This document shows, piece by piece, positions 28,827 through 37,458 of a DNA stretch of 64,000 bases. Source of the DNA: Variovorax sp. N23 (GTDB lineage: Bacteria > Pseudomonadota > Gammaproteobacteria > Burkholderiales > Burkholderiaceae_C); the NCBI RefSeq assembly GCF_025486315.1, contig NZ_JAOOPY010000003.1, positions 62,001-126,000 on the forward strand, given 5' to 3'. The translations under genes and the position numbers were made by a program. Numbering within the stretch: the stretch's first letter is position 1; every line of letters starts with the position of its first letter. The notes under the pieces were generated by a model. The model made no database searches. It saw nothing but the letters and a program-made list of their open reading frames with translations, and was not told the DNA's origin.

Positions 28827-29753
28827 ATGCCCCGCATCGACGTGAACCGTTCCGGCGAGATGGAAGCCTTCGTGCAGGTGGTCGAGCGTGGCGGCTTCTC
28901 GGCCGCGGCACGCGCACTCGGCATGACGCCCTCGGCCGTCAGCAAGCTGGTCGCCCGGCTCGAATCGCGCCTCGCGGTGCAGCTGGTGCACCGGTCCACG
29001 CGCAAGCTCACGCTGACGCCCGAGGGTCAGCAGTTCCACGAACGCAGCGTGCGGGTGCTGGCCGACATGGACGAGGCCGAGCGCTGCGCCGCATCGGGCG
29101 CCGCGCCGCGCGGGCGGGTCAGCATCAACGCCAGCGTGCCCTTCGGCCACCATGTGCTGTTGCCGCTGATGCCGCGCTTTCTCGAACTGCACCCGCAGGT
29201 GACGGTCGACGTCTCGCTGACCGACCGTGTGGTCGACCTGATGGACGAGCGCACCGACATCGCGGTGCGCTGGGGGCAGTTGCCGTCGTCGGACCTCGTC
29301 GCGCGCCGGCTCGGTGAAACGGGGCAGGCCATCGTCGCCGCGCCCGCCTACCTCGCCCGCTACGGCACGCCGCGCACGCCGCAGGAGCTGGAAGCGCACA
29401 ACCGCCTGGGCACCAGCTACCGCCGTGCGGTGCCGGACTGGCCGCTGTCGGTCGACGGCCGGCGGCTCGAGATGCCGATCGTCGGCAACATGCGCGTGGG
29501 CGATGGTTCGGCACTTCGGCGGCTGGTGCTCGACGGCGTCGGCCTGGGGCGGCTGTCGCTCTACCACGTGCAGGCCGACATCGACGCCGGCCGGCTGGTG
29601 AAGGTGATGGAGGAATTCAACCCGCACGAGATGGAGCCGATGCACGCGGTCTATCTGGGCAAGGCAGGCCGTCTGCCGGCGCGGGTGCGCGCGATGCTCG
29701 ACTTCCTCATGGCGCACGTGAAGCTCGATGGCGACCAGGAGCGTGTCGCATGA
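28827..29753 (+). CDS. LysR-type transcriptional regulator
   Basis: 308 residues. The winged helix is MEAFVQVVERGGFSAAARALGMTPSAVSKLVARLE, followed by a type 2 periplasmic-binding-like effector domain (RVSINASVPFGHHVLLPLMP). It stands opposite the MFS exporter and probably regulates that unit. I take the ATG at 28827; a TTG four codons earlier lies inside the dyad. The stop overlaps the ogt start by ATGA. Confidence 0.94.
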   Translation: MPRIDVNRSGEMEAFVQVVERGGFSAAARALGMTPSAVSKLVARLESRLAVQLVHRSTRKLTLTPEGQQFHERSVRVLADMDEAERCAASGAAPRGRVSINASVPFGHHVLLPLMPRFLELHPQVTVDVSLTDRVVDLMDERTDIAVRWGQLPSSDLVARRLGETGQAIVAAPAYLARYGTPRTPQELEAHNRLGTSYRRAVPDWPLSVDGRRLEMPIVGNMRVGDGSALRRLVLDGVGLGRLSLYHVQADIDAGRLVKVMEEFNPHEMEPMHAVYLGKAGRLPARVRAMLDFLMAHVKLDGDQERVA

Positions 29754-30310
29754 CGGCGACCGGTGGCTTCGCCATCTTCCCGACGGCCATCGGCACCTGC
29801 GGCGTCGCATGGGGTCCGCGGGGCATCGTCGGCGCGCAGTTGCCTGAGGCGGAGAACGAAGAGGCTGCGACGTTGGCGCGCATGGCCGCTCGCTTTCCTG
29901 CGCTGACGGAAGCCGAGCCGCCGCCGTCGACGCAGGCGGCCATCGAGGCGCTGCGTGCGGTGTTGGCGGGCACATCGAAGGATCTGTTGCTGGACGTGGT
30001 GCTCGACGAATCCGACGTACCGGAATTCCACCGACGCGTGTACGCGTTCGCGCGCGCTATTCCGCCCGGCGAGACGCGCACCTATGGCGAGGTGGCCGAG
30101 GCGGTGGGTGGCAAGGGCCTGGCCCGTGCGGTGGGTCAGGCGCTCGGGCGCAACCCCTTCGCGCCCATGGTGCCGTGCCATCGTGTGCTGGCGGCCGACG
30201 GTCGGCCCGGCGGCTTCTCGGCGCCGGGCGGCGCGCTGGCCAAGCTGCGCATGCTGGCGAAAGAAGGGGCGCGGCCCCTTGGCACCGCGCCCCTGTTCGA
30301 CGATCTGTGA
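29750..30310 (+). CDS. ogt: Methylated-DNA-protein-cysteine S-methyltransferase
   Basis: 186 residues. The acceptor Cys is C143 in MVPCHRVLAADG, with RTYGEVAEAVG and the Asn hinge in ALGRNPFAP, as in Ogt/MGMT. It removes O6-alkyl groups from guanine in a suicide reaction. The last residues (173-185) are encoded by a 37-nt sequence that recurs, inverted, as a terminator at 45220-45256, so the C-terminus may have been replaced or extended by that element. Translation overlaps the LysR gene. Confidence 0.95.
   Translation: MTATGGFAIFPTAIGTCGVAWGPRGIVGAQLPEAENEEAATLARMAARFPALTEAEPPPSTQAAIEALRAVLAGTSKDLLLDVVLDESDVPEFHRRVYAFARAIPPGETRTYGEVAEAVGGKGLARAVGQALGRNPFAPMVPCHRVLAADGRPGGFSAPGGALAKLRMLAKEGARPLGTAPLFDDL
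30259..30292 (-). terminator. Terminator-like hairpin within the ogt 3' end, acting on the minus strand
   Basis: GGGCGCGG (30267-30274) and CCGCGCCC (30285-30292) form an 8-bp stem. Read on the minus strand it is followed by a pyrimidine run C-TTCTTTC. It lies 50 bp beyond the stop of the minus-strand gene at 30342-30692 and would end its transcript while being part of the ogt coding sequence. Confidence 0.55.
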
Positions 30311-30341
30311 ACTCGCGCCGGGAGATCCCGGCGCTTCGCAC

Positions 30342-30692
30342 TCAGTACGCTGCCTGACGCGTGAACGACACGCTGGCCTTCTTGTATTCGGCCGGGATCT
30401 GGTCGCGGTAGTACGACTTCGCGTTCAGGCTCTGCAGCGGGTCATGGGCCGCGGCCACGGCCTGGCTGCGCACGGCGCTGCGGTCGGCCGTCGTGTTCAC
30501 GGTCTGCACGCCGGCGGCGTAGCCTTCGCCGAAGACGTCACCGGCACGGGCGGCAGCCACGCCCTGGCCTTGCACCGCAGCGCGGCTCACGGACGGGGTG
30601 ATGGTCAGCACGCCGTCGTAGGTTTCGGCGTGTGCGCCGGCTGCGGCCAGGAGGGACAGCGCGGCGGCGGCGAGGATGTTGCGGGTGTTCAT
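30342..30692 (-). CDS. Small exported protein of unknown function
   Basis: 116 residues. A signal peptide MNTRNILAAAALSLLAAAGA is cut at HA|ETYDG (about 22). The mature part is Ala-rich with repeated R-A/S-V-x-x-Q-x-V-A-A-A units (SRAAVQGQGVAAA, DRSAVRSQAVAAA), a short internal duplication, and ends with FTRQAAY. Similar short periplasmic proteins with this ending are common in Burkholderiales, to my knowledge without a known role. A 313-bp gap follows to the next gene. Confidence 0.82.
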   Translation of the reverse strand: MNTRNILAAAALSLLAAAGAHAETYDGVLTITPSVSRAAVQGQGVAAARAGDVFGEGYAAGVQTVNTTADRSAVRSQAVAAAHDPLQSLNAKSYYRDQIPAEYKKASVSFTRQAAY

Positions 30693-31005
30693 GTCAATGT
30701 TCCTTCAATGATTTGGATGATGTCGAACCGGTCTTGGGTGGGTGTTCCGCGTCGTTGTCGAGGCGGCCCGCTCGCTCGGTGGCCTGTTCACCCAGATCAA
30801 CGTGTGCTGTTGGTCTGTGGGATCAAGTGTGCGACGGCAAAGGGCTTCGCAACGTCTCTCGAAGGAATCACGGCGTTCGGGCATTGGAAACAATCGGCGC
30901 TGCGTCCCCGGGTGCAGCGGCGTACCCGTCACAAGGGTCAGGCCCTGACACAAGTCCGCGAACGCCGCTCGCCGCGGTCTTTGCGGCCTTGGCGACAATC
31001 GGCCC
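30693..31005. other. Divergent intergenic region, 313 bp
   Basis: No gene is visible. It should hold promoters for the small exported protein (minus) and the Bcr/CflA transporter (plus). The only structured site I see is the 13-bp dyad GTCAGG-C-CCTGAC (30937-30949), 56 bp before the transporter start, a possible operator. Confidence 0.5.
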
Positions 31006-32223
31006 ATGACTTCTTCTCGTTTCTTCCGGATCGCACTCGTGCTCGGGCTGCTGTCTGCCATCGGCCCGTTCGCCATCGACATGTACCTGCCGGCGTTGCC
31101 GGCCATCGGCGCCAGCCTGCGCGCCGACATCGGCTCGGTGCAGATGAGCCTCACCGTCTTCTTCCTGGCGCTGGCGGCCGGCCAGCCCTTCTACGGCCCG
31201 GTGTCGGACATGGTCGGCCGCAAGCCGCCGCTGTACTTCGGGCTGGTGCTCTTCGCCATCGCCAGCATCGGCTGCGCGCTGGCCGACAACATCCAGACGC
31301 TGATCGTGCTGCGCTTCCTGCAGGGCTTGGGTGCGGCCGCGGGCATGGCGATCCCGCGGGCGGTGGTGCGCGACCTGCACACCGGCAACGACGCGGCGCG
31401 GCTGATGTCGCTGCTCATGCTGGTCTTCAGCATCTCGCCGATCCTGGCGCCGCTGGTGGGCAGCGGCGTGATCGCGGTGGCGGGCTGGCGCGGCGTGTTC
31501 TGGGCCGTCACGCTGGCGGCCATCGCGGGGCTGGTGCTGATCGCCACCTCGCTGACCGAGACGCGCAGGGCCGACCAGCGCGTGGAGAGCAGCCTGCGCA
31601 GCGCACTGAGTGCCTACGGCGTGCTGCTGCGCGACGGGCACTACCTGGGGCTCGTGTTCATCGGCAGCTTCGCGATGGCCGGCTTCTTCACCTACCTGGC
31701 CAACTCGTCCTTCGTGCTGATCGACCACTACGGGCTGTCTCCCGTGGTCTACAGCGTGGCCTTCGGCGTGAATGCCGCCGCGTTCTTCGTCGCAGCGCAG
31801 TTCAACGGGCGGCTGGGCGAGCGCTTCGGGCTGGTGCGTGTCGTCAAGGGCGCGGTCGGCGCCTGCGGCGTGGTGATGGTGGCGATGTTCCTGTACTTCC
31901 TGCTGGGCGGCGATTCGATGTGGGTGCTGCTGGTGCTGTACTTCATCGCCAGCGGCCTGATGGGGCTGGTGATCCCGACCACCTCGGTGCTCGCGCTCGA
32001 GACCCACGGCACCATCGCCGGCACGGCGTCGGCGCTGCTCGGCACGCTGCAGATGCTGACCGGTGCGGTGGTCATGGCCGTCGTCGGCCTGTTCACCGAC
32101 GGGCGGCCGCTGCCGATGGTGGCCGGCATGGCCGGCGGCGCGCTGGTGGCCATGCTGCTGACCTGGCTGACGCTCGGCGGTGCCGCATCCGGAAGCCATG
32201 CAGTCGCGGGCCGGAGCGCATGA
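31006..32223 (+). CDS. Bcr/CflA family drug exporter (MFS)
   Basis: 405 residues with 12 membrane helices. The N-terminus GLLSAIGPFAIDMYLPALPAI and the loop GPVSDMVGRKPPLYFGL are diagnostic for the Bcr/CflA subfamily that exports bicyclomycin, chloramphenicol or sulfonamides with protons. One base separates its stop from the next MFS gene, so both are probably expressed together. Confidence 0.95.
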   Translation: MTSSRFFRIALVLGLLSAIGPFAIDMYLPALPAIGASLRADIGSVQMSLTVFFLALAAGQPFYGPVSDMVGRKPPLYFGLVLFAIASIGCALADNIQTLIVLRFLQGLGAAAGMAIPRAVVRDLHTGNDAARLMSLLMLVFSISPILAPLVGSGVIAVAGWRGVFWAVTLAAIAGLVLIATSLTETRRADQRVESSLRSALSAYGVLLRDGHYLGLVFIGSFAMAGFFTYLANSSFVLIDHYGLSPVVYSVAFGVNAAAFFVAAQFNGRLGERFGLVRVVKGAVGACGVVMVAMFLYFLLGGDSMWVLLVLYFIASGLMGLVIPTTSVLALETHGTIAGTASALLGTLQMLTGAVVMAVVGLFTDGRPLPMVAGMAGGALVAMLLTWLTLGGAASGSHAVAGRSA

Positions 32224-32224
32224 G

Positions 32225-33667
32225 ATGAGTGCCGTCACGCCGGTCGCGGCGACATCGATGGCCGAAGCCGCCGTGCCAGACGGCCTGCCGACGCCGCAGC
32301 GCGGGCATGCGATGGCCGTCATCATCCTCGGCATCGCGGTCGCGGTGCTCGACGGCACGATCATGAACCTGGCGCTGCCGAGCATCGCGCGCGAGCTGAA
32401 CGCCAGCGCCTCGCATTCGATCTGGGTGGTCAACGCCTACCAGATCGCCACACTGGTCATGCTGCTGCCGCTCGCGTCGCTGGGTGACCTGTTCGGCTAC
32501 CGGCGCATCTACCTGCTCGGCATGGGCCTCTTCACCGTGTCCTCGCTGGCCGCCGTGCTGTCCGATTCGATGGGGACGCTGATCGCCGCGCGCACGCTGC
32601 AGGGACTGGGCGCCGCCGGCATCATGAGCGTGAACGCCGCGCTGGTGCGGCTGATCTATCCCTCCTCGCAGCTCGGGCGCGGCATGGCGATCAACTCGAT
32701 GGTGGTCGCCACCGCATCGGTCGCCGGTCCGTCGGTGGCGGCATCGATCCTGTCGGTGGCCTCGTGGCCCTGGCTCTTCGCCTTCAACGTGCCGCTGGGG
32801 CTGGTCGTTCTGGCGATTGGCATGCGTTCGCTGCCCCACAACCAGCGCGCCGCCGCGGTGCCGGGCACGCGCTTCTCGGTCGTCGACGTGCTGCTCAACA
32901 TCGGGATGTTCGCGCTCGTCTTCCTGGGCGTCGACCGGCTGGGCGTGCGCGAAGGCGGGGCCAGCGGCACATCGCCGATGGCCTGGGGACTGCTGGGGGC
33001 CGGTCTGGCCGTCGGCTTCGTCTACCTGCGCCGCCAGCGCACGATGGCGCTGCCGCTGTTCCCGGTCGATCTGCTGCGCATCCCGGTCTTCGCGCTGTCG
33101 ATGGGCACCTCGGTGGCCGCGTTTACGGCGCAGATGCTGTCGTACATCGCGCTGCCGTTCCTGCTGCTCGACGTCTACGGCCGCACCCCTCTCGAGGCGG
33201 GCCTGCTTATCACGGCCTGGCCGCTGGCCATCGTCGCGATGGCGCCGATCGTCGGGCGGCTGATCGGCCGCTACCCCGACGGCCTGCTCGGCGGCATCGG
33301 CCTGGGCCTGCTCGCTTGCGGGCTCGCGCTGCTCGCGGCCTTGCCGGCGCAGCCGGGCGACCTGGACATCGCCTGGCGCATGGCCCTGTGCGGCATCGGG
33401 TTCGGGCTGTTCCAGTCGCCCAACAACCACACCATCGTCACCTCGGCCCCACGGCATCGCAGCGGGGCGGCCAGCGGCATGCTGGGGACGGCCCGACTGA
33501 CGGGGCAGACGCTCGGCGCGGTCGTCGTGGCGGCCGTCTTCAGCATCTGGACGCCCCACGAAGGCCACGGACCGGTCATCGCGCTGGTGCTGGCGGCGGC
33601 CTGCGCGGCGCTGGCTGGCATCTTCAGCAGCCTTCGTCTGAGGGTGCAGTCGCCGACGAGCCATTAA
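32225..33667 (+). CDS. MFS exporter, DHA2 family
   Basis: 480 residues, with about 14 membrane helices as in the EmrB/QacA group. IAVAVLDGTIMNLALPSIARELN is the first helix with the D-x-T motif C-like pattern, and PLASLGDLFGYRRIYLLG is motif A. The ATG at 32225 follows the preceding stop by one base; an upstream in-frame ATG at 32180 would overlap the Bcr gene. The first pqiA gene follows after 10 bp. Confidence 0.93.
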   Translation: MSAVTPVAATSMAEAAVPDGLPTPQRGHAMAVIILGIAVAVLDGTIMNLALPSIARELNASASHSIWVVNAYQIATLVMLLPLASLGDLFGYRRIYLLGMGLFTVSSLAAVLSDSMGTLIAARTLQGLGAAGIMSVNAALVRLIYPSSQLGRGMAINSMVVATASVAGPSVAASILSVASWPWLFAFNVPLGLVVLAIGMRSLPHNQRAAAVPGTRFSVVDVLLNIGMFALVFLGVDRLGVREGGASGTSPMAWGLLGAGLAVGFVYLRRQRTMALPLFPVDLLRIPVFALSMGTSVAAFTAQMLSYIALPFLLLDVYGRTPLEAGLLITAWPLAIVAMAPIVGRLIGRYPDGLLGGIGLGLLACGLALLAALPAQPGDLDIAWRMALCGIGFGLFQSPNNHTIVTSAPRHRSGAASGMLGTARLTGQTLGAVVVAAVFSIWTPHEGHGPVIALVLAAACAALAGIFSSLRLRVQSPTSH

Positions 33668-33677
33668 GCTCGCACCG

Positions 33678-34331
33678 ATGAAGGAAATTCCCGAGGCGAT
33701 CGTCTGCGAGGGCTGCGACGCGGTCTATGGCCGCGCGGCGCTGCGCGAACGCGAGGTCGCCCGCTGCCCGGTCTGCGGGACCGAACTCGAGCGCCACCTC
33801 GGCGGCCAGCAGGCGCGGATCCTGCCGCTGGCGGTGGCCGGGCTCATCATGTTCTGCGTGGCCAACCTGTTCCCCATCGTCGAGATCGAGCTGCGCGGCC
33901 TGCGCAGCCAGACCACCCTGGCGGGCGCCGTGGTGGCGCTGGCGGGCGAGGGCATGTCGCTGGTGGCGCTGCTGGTGCTGGCCACCACCATCCTCTTTCC
34001 GCTGCTTCAGCTGCTGATCCTGCTCTGGCTGCTGGTGCCGCTGCGCCGGCACGAGCGCATCGTGGCCGGCTTCGCCTGGCTGGTGCGCACGATGCAGTCG
34101 CTGCGGCCCTGGGGAATGATCGAGGTCTTCCTGCTCGGCGTGCTGGTGGCGCTGGTCAAGCTCTCGAGCATGGCCACGGTGCTGCCCGGCCCGGCGCTGT
34201 ATGCCTTCATGGCGCTGACCGTGCTGCTGACGGCGGTGCTGGCCTTCGACCCGCGCGGCTTCTGGGAGATGGCCGAGGGGGCGATGGGCCAGGCCGAGGC
34301 GGAAGCCGCCGGCCGCGAGGAAGCCGCGTGA
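33678..34331 (+). CDS. pqiA: PqiA domain protein, N-terminal half homologue
   Basis: 217 residues. A zinc-ribbon pair C-x2-C (CEGCDAVY and CPVCG) opens the protein and four membrane helices follow, with VANLFPIVEIELRG as PqiA mark. E. coli PqiA joins two such units in 417 residues; here each unit is a separate gene. It forms the inner membrane part of the Pqi intermembrane lipid transport system. The next gene begins with a GTG overlapping its stop. Confidence 0.93.
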   Translation: MKEIPEAIVCEGCDAVYGRAALREREVARCPVCGTELERHLGGQQARILPLAVAGLIMFCVANLFPIVEIELRGLRSQTTLAGAVVALAGEGMSLVALLVLATTILFPLLQLLILLWLLVPLRRHERIVAGFAWLVRTMQSLRPWGMIEVFLLGVLVALVKLSSMATVLPGPALYAFMALTVLLTAVLAFDPRGFWEMAEGAMGQAEAEAAGREEAA

Positions 34332-34993
34332 CGGTAGCGGCGACCGCCCCTGCACGCAAAGCCCGCGCCATCGACAGCGGCCTGATCGGCTGTCGCCATT
34401 GCGGCACCGTGTGGCAGGGCGCGGAGGAGGGCGCGCACTGCGGCCGCTGCGGCACGCCGCTGCACCTTCGCAAGGCCGACAGCCTCAACCGCACCTGGGC
34501 CCTCCTGATCGCCGCCTGCCTGATGTACCTGCCGGCCAACCTGCTGCCGGTGATGATCACGCGCACGCTGTTCGGCACGAGCAGCGACACCATCATGAGC
34601 GGCGTGATCTATTTCTGGGTGACCGGTGCCTACGGACTCGCCGCCATCGTCTTCGTCGCCAGCTTCCTGGTGCCGCTGTTCAAGCTGGCGGCACTGTTCG
34701 TGCTGGTGGTGAGCGCGCAGCGGCGCAGCACCTGGCGGCGCGCCGAACGGGCCCGGCTCTATCACGTCATCGAGATCATCGGCCGCTGGTCGATGCTCGA
34801 CGTCTTCGTGGTGGCGCTGCTGGCCGGGCTGGTGCGCATCCAGGGCTTCGCCGAGATCACGGCAGGGGTGGGCATCGCCGCCTTCGGTGCGGTCGTGGTG
34901 CTGACGATGCTCGCATCGCTGAGCTTCGACCCCAAGCTGACCTGGGACGGCCCGGCCGACGATGACGGGAAACACAAGGGAAGAACGCAATGA
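34328..34993 (+). CDS. pqiA: PqiA domain protein, C-terminal half homologue
   Basis: 221 residues. Zinc-ribbon Cys pairs CRHCG and CGRCG are followed by four membrane helices with MYLPANLLPVMITRTLFG and RWSMLDVFVVALLAGLVRI, the typical second PqiA unit. GTG start overlapping the stop of the first unit; stop overlapping pqiB (ATGA). Together with the first unit it replaces the fused PqiA of enterobacteria. Confidence 0.93.
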   Translation: MTVAATAPARKARAIDSGLIGCRHCGTVWQGAEEGAHCGRCGTPLHLRKADSLNRTWALLIAACLMYLPANLLPVMITRTLFGTSSDTIMSGVIYFWVTGAYGLAAIVFVASFLVPLFKLAALFVLVVSAQRRSTWRRAERARLYHVIEIIGRWSMLDVFVVALLAGLVRIQGFAEITAGVGIAAFGAVVVLTMLASLSFDPKLTWDGPADDDGKHKGRTQ

Positions 34994-36627
34994 GTGACAA
35001 CGATCCACGCCCCGCGGGCCCCGGCGAACTGCCGACGCCGCGGGTGGTGCGGCGGCGCGATTGGATGCCCTCACTGATCTGGCTGATTCCGGTGGTGGCC
35101 GCGCTGGTCGGCATCTTTCTGGTGGTGCGCATCCTGATCGACCGCGGCCCCGAGATCGTGCTGACCTTCAAGACGGCCGAGGGCCTGGAGGCCGGCAAGA
35201 CCGCCGTGAAATACAAGGACGTGCAGATCGGCGTGGTGCAGAGCCTGCGCCTGGCGCATGACCGTTCGCATGTGCGCGTCACGCTGCAACTCAACAAGGA
35301 TGCGAGTGCCTTCACCGCCGAGGACACCCGCTACTGGGTGGTGCGGCCGCGGCTGGACACCTCGGGCATTTCCGGCTTGAGCACGCTGCTCTCGGGCGCG
35401 TACATCGGTGCCGACGCCGGCACCTCGGAAGAGAGCGCCAAGGAATTCACCGGGCTCGAAGTGCCTCCCATCGTCACGCGCGACGCCTCGGGCAAGCAGT
35501 TCCTGCTGCGCGCCGCGGACATCGGCTCGCTCGACGTCGGCTCGCCGGTGTATTTCCGCCGCATCAAGGTCGGCCAGGTGGCGGCCTACGAGCTGAACGA
35601 GGATGGACGCGGCGTGACGCTGCGGGTGTTCGTCAATGCGCCCTACGACAAGTTCGTCGGCGGCAACTCGCGCTTCTGGCAGGCCAGCGGCCTCGACATG
35701 CGGCTCAATGCCAGCGGCATCACGCTGCGCACCCAGTCGCTCGCCACCATCCTGCTCGGCGGCATCGCCTTCGGTGCGCCGGACGACGACAACGGGCCGG
35801 TCGCCGGCGAGAACACCGCCTTCGCCCTGGCCGAGGACGAGGGCGCGGCGATGAAGCCGCCGGACGGTCCGGCGCAGACCATGCTGCTGTACTTCAACCA
35901 GTCGCTGCGCGGCCTGTCGCCCGGCGCGCCGCTCGACTTCCGCGGCGTGGTGATCGGCGAGGTCAAGTCGATCGGCATCCGCTTCGATCGCACCGAGCGC
36001 GAATTCCGCATGCCCGTGCTGGTGACGGTCTACCCGGACCGGCTGCACACGCGCACCACCGGCGAGCCCGAGGAGCCGCGTTTCTCCCAGGAGCGGCGGC
36101 TGCGTTTTCTCATCGGCAAGGGGTTGCGCGCGCAGATGCGCACCGGCAACCTGTTGACGGGCCAGAACTACATCGCGATCGATTTCTTCCCCAAGGCGCC
36201 CAAGGTCGACCTCGACCTCGCGAAAAACCCCCTCGAGATGCCGACCGTGCCCAACAGCCTCGACGAGCTGCAATCGCAGGTGCAGGAGATCGCGACCAAG
36301 CTCAACAAGGTGCCTTTCGAGCAGATCGGCACCGACGTGCGCACGGCGCTCGCCACGCTGAACAAGACGCTGGTGAGCGCCGAGCAGCTCACGCGCACGC
36401 TCAACAACGACGTGTCGCCGGAAATCACCGCGGCCATGAAGGACGCGCGCAAGACCATCAACTCGGCCGAGCGCACGCTGGCACAGGACTCGCCGCTGCA
36501 ACAGGACATGCGCCAGACGCTGCAGGAACTGACACGCGCCGCGGGCTCCGTGCGCGTGCTCACCGACTACCTCGAACGCCATCCCGAGTCGCTCCTGCGC
36601 GGCAAACCGGAGGACACGAAGAAATGA
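34990..36627 (+). CDS. pqiB: PqiB, MCE-domain protein spanning the periplasm
   Basis: 545 residues. One N-terminal membrane helix (about 25-45, LIWLIPVVAALVGIFLVVRIL) is followed by three MCE domains (about 50-140, 165-225, 285-400) and a helical C-terminal part (about 420-530) rich in heptads, which in PqiB forms a long channel towards the outer membrane. It moves lipids between membranes. Overlaps pqiA before and pqiC behind. Confidence 0.95.
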   Translation: MSDNDPRPAGPGELPTPRVVRRRDWMPSLIWLIPVVAALVGIFLVVRILIDRGPEIVLTFKTAEGLEAGKTAVKYKDVQIGVVQSLRLAHDRSHVRVTLQLNKDASAFTAEDTRYWVVRPRLDTSGISGLSTLLSGAYIGADAGTSEESAKEFTGLEVPPIVTRDASGKQFLLRAADIGSLDVGSPVYFRRIKVGQVAAYELNEDGRGVTLRVFVNAPYDKFVGGNSRFWQASGLDMRLNASGITLRTQSLATILLGGIAFGAPDDDNGPVAGENTAFALAEDEGAAMKPPDGPAQTMLLYFNQSLRGLSPGAPLDFRGVVIGEVKSIGIRFDRTEREFRMPVLVTVYPDRLHTRTTGEPEEPRFSQERRLRFLIGKGLRAQMRTGNLLTGQNYIAIDFFPKAPKVDLDLAKNPLEMPTVPNSLDELQSQVQEIATKLNKVPFEQIGTDVRTALATLNKTLVSAEQLTRTLNNDVSPEITAAMKDARKTINSAERTLAQDSPLQQDMRQTLQELTRAAGSVRVLTDYLERHPESLLRGKPEDTKK

Positions 36628-37250
36628 CGCGATATCCGATTTCTCTTGCTGTTGCTTGCCTCGCGGCCGCCGTGCTCGTCGCGGGCTGCGCCAGTGCGCC
36701 GGACCGCTACTACACCCTGGCAGCGCCCGACGGTCCGTCGAGCGCGGCGCCCGCGTCCGGCGCACCGGTCTTCATCGAACTGGCGCCGGTCGCCGTGTCC
36801 GAACGCCTCGCGCGGCCGCAGATGGTGGTGCACCAGGCCGGCGGCCGGAGTGCCGAAGTGGCGCTGCTGGAGCAGCATCGCTGGTCGTCGTCCTTCGAGA
36901 ACGAGTTGCGCGATGCGCTGTCGAGCGGCATCGCGGCGCGGCTGGGCGCCATCGACGTGACGAAGGGCGGCCGCCAGCCGAGCACGCCGGCATGGCGCAT
37001 CGCGGTGCAGGTGCGGCAGTTCGATGCGGTGGAGAACACGCGCGTCGACGCGGCCCTGAGCTGGACCGTGCGCCGCTCCGACGCCGACCTCGGTGCGACC
37101 TGCCAGTGGCGCACCAGCGAACCCGTGGGCCACGGCATCGATGCACTGGCGCAAGGCGCGCAGCGCGTGGCGTCGAACGCGTCGGACGCCATCGCCCGGC
37201 ACGTCGCGCAACTGCAGCAGAACCCCGGCGCGACCTGCACGACGCCGTAG
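36624..37250 (+). CDS. pqiC: PqiC, outer membrane lipoprotein of the Pqi system
   Basis: 208 residues with a lipobox VAGC and lipidated C22, then the DYYTLAAP-like motif (DRYYTLAAP) of ABC-type transport auxiliary lipoproteins (DUF330). It docks the PqiB channel at the outer membrane. ATGA overlap with pqiB; last gene of the run of coupled genes that starts at 31006. Confidence 0.93.
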   Translation: MTRYPISLAVACLAAAVLVAGCASAPDRYYTLAAPDGPSSAAPASGAPVFIELAPVAVSERLARPQMVVHQAGGRSAEVALLEQHRWSSSFENELRDALSSGIAARLGAIDVTKGGRQPSTPAWRIAVQVRQFDAVENTRVDAALSWTVRRSDADLGATCQWRTSEPVGHGIDALAQGAQRVASNASDAIARHVAQLQQNPGATCTTP

Positions 37251-37275
37251 CGTCGGGTGCCGGCGTTCTTCCGGC

Positions 37276-37353
37276 TCAGAACAGTCGGGACAGCAGGATG
37301 GCGGCGCCGGACAACGAGACCGCGCTGCCGGCCAAGAGACGAAGTACTTTCAT
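37276..37353 (-). CDS. Candidate 25-residue single-span membrane protein
   Basis: A short reading frame MKVLRLLAGSAVSLSGAAIL followed by LSRLF, with a basic N-terminus, one hydrophobic segment and a basic end, the pattern of small membrane proteins. AAGGGG stands 7 bases before its ATG on the minus strand. It lies between pqiC (convergent) and the MATE gene, on the MATE strand. No homology is known to me; coding status is inferred from ribosome site and composition only. Confidence 0.42.
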   Translation of the reverse strand: MKVLRLLAGSAVSLSGAAILLSRLF

Positions 37354-37458
37354 GGCATTTCCCCTTGCCGCCATGTTCGCCCAATCCGCGCGGGCGCGGG
37401 TTTGTCGATCTTCATCCGGGCGATAAGCCCAGGCTATGCGCCCCCCGGGCGCCTGGCG

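Noticed and set aside
37354-37458. Terminator or attachment site between the small frame and the MATE gene
   Set aside because: Only short GC-rich pairings without a T-run; no direct repeats or integrase nearby.
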